Shown here: piece by piece, positions 17,349-23,769 of the stretch
Numbering within the stretch: position 1 is the stretch's first letter
Layout of the letters: every line of letters starts with the position of its first letter
NCBI GenBank assembly: GCA_041750975.1
Contig: JBGSYN010000194.1
Coordinates: 1 to 31,877 of the forward strand
Reading direction: 5' to 3'
DNA from: JBGSYN01 sp041750975
GTDB lineage: Bacteria; Pseudomonadota; Alphaproteobacteria; Geminicoccales; Geminicoccaceae
DNA length: 31,877 bases
Program-made: the position numbers and the translations under genes
Notes under the pieces: generated by a model
The model's database searches: none
What the model saw: the letters and a program-made list of their open reading frames with translations, nothing else
Told to the model about the DNA's origin: nothing

Positions 17349-17768
17349 TCCCTAGTCGAGGACTACGCCAACTGGGGTGATTTTCACCGCATGCGCGTCG
17401 GCCATGTGCTTGCCAACATCCCCGTGGCCGGGCCCTATTTCTTCGAACTCTACGATTATCCGGTCGGTGGCTCGCGCGCCACGCCGATGAAGACCAATCA
17501 CGATCTCGAAACCGAGCGCCACAATACGAGCTATGGCTCGATGTCGCGCCACATTTCGGATCTTGGCGACAGAAACGCCAATTGGTTCGTCCTGTTCGGC
17601 GGCCAGGACGGCTGGTGGGGTAGCCCCAATTTCGCCGATCAGATGCCGCTCTGGCGGAACCTCGAATTCATCCGCATGCCGCTCGATCTCAACCTCGTGC
17701 GCGCGGAATTTCCGTTTCCGATGGTTTTGCAGCCCGCCGTCAGCGCCGCAGCAGCGACTTCAGACTGA
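17349..17768 (+). pseudogene. C-terminal remnant of the penicillin acylase gene
   Basis: This continues the acylase frame without shift after the TAA at 17346-17348, encoding 139 residues to a TGA at 17766-17768. It contains family C-terminal features: NWGDFHRMRVGHVL, a YPVGGSRAT segment, the SYGSMSRHISDLG block, FGGQDGWWGSPNFADQMPLW and a final LEFIRMPLD. Removing the single stop would give one ~753-residue protein of normal family length. An independent start at ATG 17391 would yield only a fragment. The end overlaps the MocF-like gene by 29 bp on the other strand. Confidence 0.7.
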
Positions 17769-18927
17769 CGTTCGGATCCGCAAGATCGGACGGTTTCGGG
17801 CTCATCTTTCCCCCGATCATCATCTCAGATGCCCGAATGTCCTTGGCGATCTTGTTGCCTTCAGCCACGCCGCTTGCCGAGACCAAGCGGCCATCCTCGG
17901 CGAGACCGAATTCGATCAAGCTGCCGTCGCCGAGAACCCGCTGCACCGTCGCCTTCGCGAACTGCGGCAGGCCCGCGATCTGCAGGCTCAGACCGTGCTG
18001 GTCCGACCAGAACCATGGCACTGTTTCGTAAGGGCTCGCATCGCCCAGGATCGAGCCCGCGACATGCTCGGCCTGATCCAAGGCGTTGCGCCAGGATTCG
18101 AGGCGAATGCGCGCGTCCCCGAACAGGGGATGCGGGTATGAGCAGCAATCGCCAGCGGCGAAGATATCGGGATCGGATGTGCTGAGCCGGCCATCGACGC
18201 TGATGCCGTTGTCGATTTCGAGTCCTGCCGACTGCGCCAGTTCTGTCTCGGGAATGGCGCCGATGCCGGCGACAACGATGTCCGCGTCGTCCAATGCGTC
18301 GAGTTCCCTGACATCCTGCTCAAGAAGAACTTTGACTCCCGAGGCCTCGTGGCGTCGTTGCATGATGGCTGCGATCGATGCCGGCACGGCTCGACCCATC
18401 AATTGAGACGCCTGCTCGACAACCGTCACATCAGCTCCTCGCGCAACCGCGCTCGAGGCCACTTCGAGCCCGATGAAGCCGCCGCCGATGACGACCAGTC
18501 GCACCCCCGGCTTCAGCTTTTCCCGCAGAGCGAAGCCATCCTCGCGGCTTCGAAGGAGCAGGCATGGCCTGTTGTCGCCAAGCGCCAATGGCCGCGCCCG
18601 TGCTCCGGTCGCGAGCAATAGCTTGTCGTATGCTACTGTCTGGCCGTCGCCCGTCCTGACTTCGTGCGCGTTGCGATCGATTGCCTCGACCTGCGTTCCG
18701 GCAAGATAGTCGATCTCCTTGGCCGCTAAATCCTTGTCCAAGACGACCACCGGCGGTGCTTCCGCCTCGCCGGCCAGCACCGCCTTGGAGACGGGGGGCC
18801 GTTCATAGGGCGGCGAGGGCTCGGCGCCGATCAGGGTCAGACGGCCGGTGAAGCCCTTTTGTCTGAGGGCGAGCGCTGCGCGTGCCCCGGTTTCGCCGGC
18901 GCCGACAATGACGATGGAATCGGCCAT
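17740..18927 (-). CDS. mocF: FAD-dependent ferredoxin reductase (MocF-like)
   Basis: 395-residue NAD(P)H/FAD reductase of the putidaredoxin/rhodocoxin reductase type. FAD-binding IVIVGAGETG (4-13) begins the protein. The NAD-binding LVVIGGGFIGLEVA follows mid-protein, and ISVDGRLSTSDPDIFAAGDCC is the second FAD contact. It should pass electrons from NAD(P)H to the adjacent Rieske ferredoxin. Its ATG overlaps the ferredoxin stop by one base (TGATG), so the two are coupled. In rhizobia MocF works with MocD and MocE in 3-O-methyl-scyllo-inosamine breakdown; here the substrate is not proven. Confidence 0.82.
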   Translation of the reverse strand: MADSIVIVGAGETGARAALALRQKGFTGRLTLIGAEPSPPYERPPVSKAVLAGEAEAPPVVVLDKDLAAKEIDYLAGTQVEAIDRNAHEVRTGDGQTVAYDKLLLATGARARPLALGDNRPCLLLRSREDGFALREKLKPGVRLVVIGGGFIGLEVASSAVARGADVTVVEQASQLMGRAVPASIAAIMQRRHEASGVKVLLEQDVRELDALDDADIVVAGIGAIPETELAQSAGLEIDNGISVDGRLSTSDPDIFAAGDCCSYPHPLFGDARIRLESWRNALDQAEHVAGSILGDASPYETVPWFWSDQHGLSLQIAGLPQFAKATVQRVLGDGSLIEFGLAEDGRLVSASGVAEGNKIAKDIRASEMMIGGKMSPKPSDLADPNVSLKSLLRR

Positions 18928-19241
18928 CAGCCCAGATCGACGAAGACCCGTTCGCCTTCGACCTTGACGGGATAGGTCTTCAGAGCCTCGCAGACCGGAG
19001 CCCCCTTTGCGGCACCCGTCTTATAGTCGAAGCGGCCATTGTGCATCGGGCATTCGATGATGTTGTCCATCACGAACCCATCGGCCAGATGGACCTGCTC
19101 ATGCGTGCACAGGCCGTCGGTCGCAAAAAACTCGTCCTCGGGCGAACGATAGATGCAAAAGGTTTGCCCGCTATGATCGAAGCGGATGACATCCTCTGCC
19201 TCGACGTCTTCCTTGGCGCAGGCGTCGATCCAGTTGCTCAT
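18927..19241 (-). CDS. mocE: Rieske 2Fe-2S ferredoxin (MocE family)
   Basis: 104-residue small soluble Rieske protein. The cluster ligands are Cys45 and His47 (GLCTHEQVHL) and Cys64 and His67 (ECPMHNGRF), the CxH...CxxH pattern. The start was set at ATG 19239-19241, where GGAG lies 5 nt upstream; the frame extends to 19265 inside the desaturase gene. It is the middle gene of a D-E-F operon: 8 nt after the desaturase stop and overlapping the reductase start. Its expected role is to shuttle electrons from the reductase to the membrane desaturase/hydroxylase. Confidence 0.9.
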   Translation of the reverse strand: MSNWIDACAKEDVEAEDVIRFDHSGQTFCIYRSPEDEFFATDGLCTHEQVHLADGFVMDNIIECPMHNGRFDYKTGAAKGAPVCEALKTYPVKVEGERVFVDLG

Positions 19242-19249
19242 GAAAACTC

Positions 19250-20320
19250 CTATTCTGCGGCGCAAGCCAGTGCAGGCGAGGGCCCGGCACCGGCCGGCAA
19301 ACGGCGTTCGATGAAATAGTGGGGGTCCTGGCGCTGCCGCCAGAGGGCCGGCCAGATTTCATCGCGCCATGTGACAAAAGGATTGGGATAAGCGGGCGGC
19401 AGATCGTCCTTGATCCGCTCATGCAGCCTGGGCAGCGCGTGATAGGGCACCATCGGGAACATGTGGTGCTCGACGTGATAGTTCATGTTCCAATAGATGA
19501 AGCGGAACACCGGGTTCATGTAGACGGTCCGGGTGTTGAGCCGGTGATCGAGCACATCCTCGCGCAGGCCCGCATGCTGGGTGTAGCCGAAGAAGACGAT
19601 CTCGAGCCAGGCCCCGACGAAGGTCGGTATGCCGATGAACATCGCCGGCAACAGGCTGCCGATCGCCACACACCAGGCCGCCACGGCGAGGTAGATGCCG
19701 AGTTGGATGCGGGCCTCGAGAATGACCTTCCAGCGCTGCGCCTCCGGCACGAAGTCCTTCTCCTCATCGCTCATCTGCCCACGCACATGGTTGAAGAGTT
19801 TTTCGATCTGCATCCAGCCGGTGCGCAGATGCAGCAGATCGAGGAAAATGCCGGCAAAGCTCGGCGGACGCATCACGGCGATCTCCGGATCGCGGCCGAC
19901 GATCAGGGTATGCGTATGGTGGCGGCTATGGCTCCAGCGCCAGAGCGTCCCGTTCCTCAGAATCATGAACGAAGCCAGATGGTAGATCGCCCGGTTCATC
20001 CATTGGGTCCTGAACGCCGTCCCATGGCCGCATTCATGCCAGCGGGAATCGCCGCACGAGCCGTAGAAGATGCTGTAGACCAGGAAAAACGGCGCAAACC
20101 ACCAGGAGCCCCAGGTCTGCACCATCATCACGCCAAATACCGCCAGGATACCGAACCAGATGGCGGTGTCGCGCAGGGCCGGCCCGTCGCGCCGCTGCAA
20201 CAGCGCCTTCATCTCCTGGCGCGGAATCTGCGTCGCATACCAGGTGCCGCCGGCAAGTCCGCTCGCAATGGCGGCTTGGCCATCGGCCCCGGTTAGTGAA
20301 TAGTCCCGATACTTGTCCAT
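19250..20320 (-). CDS. mocD: Membrane fatty-acid-desaturase-type oxygenase (MocD-like)
   Basis: 356-residue integral membrane di-iron enzyme. The histidine boxes are HECGH (95-99), HSRHH (131-135) and HVEHH (282-286), with an additional His249. Hydrophobic stretches lie around 52-90 and 205-245. This is the catalytic component of a three-component oxygenase with the downstream Rieske ferredoxin and FAD reductase. The rhizobial MocD with MocE and MocF is reported to demethylate the rhizopine 3-O-methyl-scyllo-inosamine. Homologues occur in non-symbionts, so a different O-methyl or alkyl substrate is possible. It is divergent from the PLP enzyme gene. Confidence 0.85.
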   Translation of the reverse strand: MDKYRDYSLTGADGQAAIASGLAGGTWYATQIPRQEMKALLQRRDGPALRDTAIWFGILAVFGVMMVQTWGSWWFAPFFLVYSIFYGSCGDSRWHECGHGTAFRTQWMNRAIYHLASFMILRNGTLWRWSHSRHHTHTLIVGRDPEIAVMRPPSFAGIFLDLLHLRTGWMQIEKLFNHVRGQMSDEEKDFVPEAQRWKVILEARIQLGIYLAVAAWCVAIGSLLPAMFIGIPTFVGAWLEIVFFGYTQHAGLREDVLDHRLNTRTVYMNPVFRFIYWNMNYHVEHHMFPMVPYHALPRLHERIKDDLPPAYPNPFVTWRDEIWPALWRQRQDPHYFIERRLPAGAGPSPALACAAE

Positions 20321-20384
20321 GGCCCAAGCCCTAATGATTACGCGTCCAGTTGTTTGGTAGCATCAGAACATTAATGGATCACCG
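20321..20384. promoter_or_regulatory. Divergent promoter region, MocD-like / PLP enzyme
   Basis: This 64-bp AT-richer gap separates the starts of the mocDEF-like operon and the PLP/SDR pair. It holds two small palindromes, TAATGATTA (20332-20340) and CATTAATG (20369-20376), 28 bp apart, which could be -10 elements or regulator half-sites. Sharing so short a region suggests joint control of the two transcripts; this is inference. Confidence 0.35.
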
Positions 20385-21557
20385 ATGAACCCTCGCCAAG
20401 ATATCTATGCCGAGCTGGGTGCACGTTCCATCATCAATGCCAAGGGTACGGCGACGCGCCTCGGCGGAATTCCCCTCCGGCCCGAGGTCCGCGAGGCCAT
20501 GGCCAGGGCTGCGGAAGCCTCGATCGATATGGTGCAGCTGCAGGCCCGGGCGAGTGCCATAATTGCCGAAGCCACCGGTGCCGAAAGCGGACTTGTGACT
20601 TCCGGAGCCGCCGCCGGCCTGTTGCTTGCAGCGGCCGCCTGCATGGCCGGTCTCGATCCGGCTGCCATGAACCGGCTGCCCGACACCTGCGGTCTCAAAA
20701 ACCGGGTCATCATGATCAAGAGCCAGCGCAACGGCTACGATCACGCGATCCGCACTGCAGGAGCCCGCATCATCGAGATCGGTCTCGCCGATCATATCGC
20801 CGGGGCCGGCATCCGCAGCGCCGATCCCTGGGAGATCGAAGCCGCCATCGATGAGCGCACCGCGGCGTTCCTCTGGGTAGCCAAGTCGGCGCCTGAACTC
20901 GAGCTCGAGACCGTGACGGCCATCGCCAAACCTTGGGGGCTTCCGGTCATCGTCGATGCCGCAGCGCAATTGCCGCCTGCCGCAAATCTCCGCCGTTTCA
21001 TCGAAGCCGGGGCCGATCTTGTGGCCTTCAGCGGCGGCAAGGCTTTGGGCGGTCCTCAAGCCTCCGGCATTCTTTGCGGCCGGCGCGACCTCATCATGTC
21101 CGCAGCCTTGCAGATGCTCGATCAGGACATCGCCTTCGACGAGTACGAACCGCCGACGCAATTCATCGACAAGACGCTCCTTAAGGGCCTGCCGAGCCAC
21201 GGCATCGGCCGCCCCTGCAAGGCCGGCAAGGAAGAAATCGTCGGGCTCCTGACCGCCCTTCGCCTGTTCACGGGCGAGAGCGACGCGATCCGCCATGGCC
21301 GCTGGCGCAGCCGCCTCGAACCCCTCGCCGAGGCGATCGCAGGTGCGGAACTCATCGAGCGCGGACCCGTACCGGGTGTCGTCGTCACAATCGGGCCCGC
21401 TGCCCCGGAAATGGCTGCCCGATTGCGCCGGCATCGGCCACCCATTCATGTCGACACATCCGAAGCGCGACATGGCCGCCTGTTCCTCTCACCGCTCGGC
21501 TTGCGCGAGGAAGATCTGCCTCTGATCATTGACGCCTTCGCCACGCTGGAGTGCTGA
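20385..21557 (+). CDS. SelA-like PLP-dependent enzyme (ammonia-lyase/aminotransferase type)
   Basis: 390-residue fold-type-I PLP protein of the SelA/D-glucosaminate-6-phosphate ammonia-lyase superfamily. The Schiff-base lysine is Lys219 in FSGGKALGGPQASG. The cofactor aspartate is Asp191 in VDAAAQLPP, and VTSGAAAGL (71-79) is the phosphate-binding turn. The N-terminus (ELGARSIINAKGTATRLGG) is also typical. It is too short and lacks the context for true SelA (no selB or SECIS seen). A beta-elimination or deamination of an amino sugar, amino acid or aminocyclitol is likely. It is followed after 3 bp by an SDR gene, forming a two-gene operon. Confidence 0.8.
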   Translation: MNPRQDIYAELGARSIINAKGTATRLGGIPLRPEVREAMARAAEASIDMVQLQARASAIIAEATGAESGLVTSGAAAGLLLAAAACMAGLDPAAMNRLPDTCGLKNRVIMIKSQRNGYDHAIRTAGARIIEIGLADHIAGAGIRSADPWEIEAAIDERTAAFLWVAKSAPELELETVTAIAKPWGLPVIVDAAAQLPPAANLRRFIEAGADLVAFSGGKALGGPQASGILCGRRDLIMSAALQMLDQDIAFDEYEPPTQFIDKTLLKGLPSHGIGRPCKAGKEEIVGLLTALRLFTGESDAIRHGRWRSRLEPLAEAIAGAELIERGPVPGVVVTIGPAAPEMAARLRRHRPPIHVDTSEARHGRLFLSPLGLREEDLPLIIDAFATLEC

Positions 21558-21560
21558 TCC

Positions 21561-22298
21561 ATGGCCGGCAGGGTTGAGGACAAGATCGCGATCGTCATCG
21601 GTGGTGCTCGCGGTATCGGCGCGGGCATCGCCAAAAGGCTCCAGGAGGAGGGGGCCAAAGTCACCATCGCCGATCTCAACCGGCCGGAGAAGCTCATGGG
21701 TGAGCGGTTCGTCGCCTGTGACGTCGGCAAGGAGCATGACGTCGAAGAATTGGTCGCCGGCACGCTCGACGCTTTTGGCCGGATCGACATTCTCTGCCAG
21801 AACGCCGGGATCTTCCCTTTTTCGATGATCCAGGACATCGCCGTCGCCGAATGGGACGAGGTGCTGGGCGTCAATCTGCGGGGTAATTTCCTCGCCATTC
21901 GGGAATGCCTCAGGCCGATGCGCAGCCAAAGCTATGGCCGCATCGTTCTGACGAGCTCGATCACCGGTCCCCGCGTCAGCGTCGTCGGCCATGCCCACTA
22001 TTCGGCCAGCAAGGCCGGCATCAACGGTCTGATCAGAGCGGCGGCCCTCGAAGCCGCACCCTTCGGCATCACCGTCAACGGCGTCGAGCCCGGCAACATC
22101 GTGACGGAAGGCCTCATGAGCGAGCGCACGCTCGAATACCGCAAGGCCATGGAAGATTCGGTCCCCCTCGGCCGGCTCGGCACGCCGGAAGACGTCGCCA
22201 ATGCCGTCCTCTTCCTCGCCTCCGACGAAGCCGCCTACATCACCGGCACCACCATCATCGTCGACGGCGGCCAGATCGTCCCCGAAAGCAAGATCTGA
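21561..22298 (+). CDS. SDR-family oxidoreductase (glucose/ribitol dehydrogenase type)
   Basis: 245-residue classical short-chain dehydrogenase. It has the NAD(P) motif GGARGIG (14-20), NAG (81-83), the catalytic Ser133, Tyr147 and Lys151 (YSASK), and a C-terminal ITGTTIIVDGG. It is expected to oxidise or reduce a hydroxyl or keto group with NAD(P)H. The ATG is 3 bp after the PLP enzyme stop, so they are co-transcribed. The pairing suggests oxidation of a polyol next to the deamination step; this is inference. Confidence 0.88.
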   Translation: MAGRVEDKIAIVIGGARGIGAGIAKRLQEEGAKVTIADLNRPEKLMGERFVACDVGKEHDVEELVAGTLDAFGRIDILCQNAGIFPFSMIQDIAVAEWDEVLGVNLRGNFLAIRECLRPMRSQSYGRIVLTSSITGPRVSVVGHAHYSASKAGINGLIRAAALEAAPFGITVNGVEPGNIVTEGLMSERTLEYRKAMEDSVPLGRLGTPEDVANAVLFLASDEAAYITGTTIIVDGGQIVPESKI

Positions 22299-22356
22299 GC
22301 GCAAGCCTTTGCCCAAATTCAACGTCCTGTGGTCTGACGGTCGGAAATACCGCGCG

Positions 22357-22860
22357 TCATCCAAGATGGGCAGTCGCCTGATCGAAGATCGCGACGTCGC
22401 CCAGACTGCGGGCCAACAGCATGGCTCCCTCGAGTGTGGCGAAAACTTCAACGGCACGCGACGGTTCGTCCAACTCGAGCGATAGCACCTCGATGCCGCG
22501 AGTGAAGAAGGCGCGAGCTTCATTCGCGACCTCGCTTGGAAGGCCGTTGGTCTCGGCGCCGAGCACACCACAAAGGCACATCTGATCGTCAACCCTCAAA
22601 GCCTCGCGAAAGACACCTCGCCAGGCGTCGATGGGCGAGGAACCATCAGACTTCAGCGCCTCGACTGCTTCATAGAACCGCTCGGAATAGCGTCGAGCGA
22701 CTGCCACCACGAGATCGGTCTTGGTCGGGAAATGATAGTGGACGCTGGCGCTCTTGACCCCGACATCTTCGGCGAGATCACGAAAGCTGAAACCGTTATA
22801 GCCGCCGCCCCGGATTCGTCGTTCGGCGGCGTCGAGAATCGCTTGTTCAGTTCCCAGCAT
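22357..22860 (-). CDS. TetR-family transcriptional regulator
   Basis: 167-residue repressor-type protein, somewhat short for TetR. The N-terminal helix-turn-helix is FSFRDLAEDVGVKSASVHYH followed by FPTKTDLV. The C-terminal ligand domain has a CLCGVLGAE motif common in one TetR subfamily. The start was chosen at ATG 22858-22860; the frame extends to 22926 through the intergenic repeats. It is divergent from an SDR gene, and two inverted repeats lie in the gap, so it probably controls itself and that SDR. The inducer is unknown. Confidence 0.85.
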   Translation of the reverse strand: MLGTEQAILDAAERRIRGGGYNGFSFRDLAEDVGVKSASVHYHFPTKTDLVVAVARRYSERFYEAVEALKSDGSSPIDAWRGVFREALRVDDQMCLCGVLGAETNGLPSEVANEARAFFTRGIEVLSLELDEPSRAVEVFATLEGAMLLARSLGDVAIFDQATAHLG

Positions 22861-22876
22861 CACGTTCACGAACTGG

Positions 22877-22900
22877 TGTCTACCATTCGATAGATAGACA
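22877..22900. promoter_or_regulatory. Candidate TetR operator 1
   Basis: TGTCTA (22877-22882) and TAGACA (22895-22900) form an inverted repeat around a 12-nt centre. A nested TCTA...TAGA pair also occurs. It lies 17 bp from the TetR start and shares TCTA/TAGA half-sites with the second site at 22934-22951. No experimental support is available. Confidence 0.5.
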
Positions 22901-22933
22901 GTTGCAATCCACGGCTCAAGAGACAATGGTCGT

Positions 22934-22951
22934 CTATCTACTGATAGATAG
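22934..22951. promoter_or_regulatory. Candidate TetR operator 2
   Basis: A perfect inverted repeat, CTATCTA-CTGA-TAGATAG, directly touches the ribosome site (GGAG at 22951-22954) of the SDR start at 22962. Binding here would block transcription of the SDR gene. It resembles operators of TetR subfamilies that act on adjacent divergent genes. Confidence 0.6.
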
Positions 22952-22961
22952 GAGATGTATT

Positions 22962-23732
22962 ATGCGATTTGACGATAAGGTTGCGGTTGTCACCGGTGGT
23001 GGTTCCGGCATCGGCAAGGAAGTCGCCCGCCGTTTTGTCACTGAAGGCGGCCGGGTCGTGATCAATGGGCGCGACGTCGAAAAGCTCGCGGCCGCCGCGC
23101 GGGAGATCGACCCGACCGGACAAAAGGTGCTGAGCTACGCTGGCGATATTGCCAAGCCTGCCACCGGCTCGGCTGCCGTCGAGCTTGCGGTCGAGCGTTT
23201 CGGCGGCCTCGATATCCTCTTCAATAACGCCGGCGTGTTTCGCCCCAAGCCGTTCCTCGAGCTCGACGAGGCGGACTATGACTGGTTTCTTGACACAATC
23301 CTCAAGGGCAAATTCTTCGCAGCCCAGGCAGCCGCCAAAGCGATGCAGGCGAGGGGCGGCGGTGCGATCGTCCAGACCGGCTCGATCTGGGCGATCCAGG
23401 CCATCGGCGCGACGCCTTCCGCCGCCTACTCGGCAGCCAATGCGGGTGTTCATGCACTGGTACGCAATCTCGCCATCGAACTCGCGTCCCACAATATTCG
23501 CGTCAACGCCGTGGCTCCTGCCGTCGTCGAAACCCCCGTCTACGGCACCTTCATGACGCCGCAACAAGTCAAGGAGACGCTACCGGGCTTCAATGCCTTT
23601 CATCCTTTGGGCCGCAACGGCCAGCCCGCCGACATTGCCGAAGCCATCCTGTTTCTGGCATCGGATCAGGCGTCATGGATCACGGGCACGGTCCTGCCGG
23701 TCGATGGCGGCGTGACCGCCGGCCGGCAATAA
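22962..23732 (+). CDS. SDR-family protein with Asn in place of the catalytic Lys
   Basis: 256-residue short-chain dehydrogenase fold. TGGGSGIG (11-18), NNAG (88-91), Ser141 and Tyr156 are present. The position of the YxxxK lysine is Asn160 (YSAAN, codon AAT at 23439-23441). The C-terminus WITGTVLPVDGG is normal. Classical SDR chemistry needs this lysine, so activity may be altered or the family may use another residue there. The start is ATG 22962 with GGAG upstream; the frame extends back to 22902 across the operator region. It is probably regulated by the divergent TetR. Confidence 0.82.
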   Translation: MRFDDKVAVVTGGGSGIGKEVARRFVTEGGRVVINGRDVEKLAAAAREIDPTGQKVLSYAGDIAKPATGSAAVELAVERFGGLDILFNNAGVFRPKPFLELDEADYDWFLDTILKGKFFAAQAAAKAMQARGGGAIVQTGSIWAIQAIGATPSAAYSAANAGVHALVRNLAIELASHNIRVNAVAPAVVETPVYGTFMTPQQVKETLPGFNAFHPLGRNGQPADIAEAILFLASDQASWITGTVLPVDGGVTAGRQ

Positions 23733-23740
23733 GCATTGGA

Positions 23741-23769
23741 GTGGGGTCAGCGCTGCGAGCTGACCCCAC
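23741..23769. terminator. Perfect 11-bp hairpin between convergent genes
   Basis: GTGGGGTCAGC (23741-23751) pairs exactly with GCTGACCCCAC (23759-23769) across a 7-nt loop. It lies after the SDR stop (23730-23732) and contains the stop codon of the convergent GNAT-nucleotidyltransferase gene. No T-run follows on either strand, so it is at best a non-canonical bidirectional terminator. Confidence 0.45.

Noticed and set aside
17340..17391. Frameshift as cause of the broken acylase
   Set aside because: The downstream segment is in exactly the same frame as the upstream one (17391 is a multiple of three from 15501), so a nonsense codon, not a shift, separates them.
20379..21473. Minus-strand frame opposite the PLP enzyme gene
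   Set aside because: The plus strand carries a coherent PLP enzyme; the antisense product is low-complexity and without motifs.
17740..22298. A complete rhizopine (moc) catabolic locus
   Set aside because: Only D, E and F-like genes are present; mocA, mocB, mocC and mocR are absent, so a firm rhizopine call is not supported.
21489..22592. Minus-strand frame opposite the SDR gene and running into the TetR region
   Set aside because: It is a shadow of the SDR; the TetR protein in another minus-strand frame explains 22357-22860.
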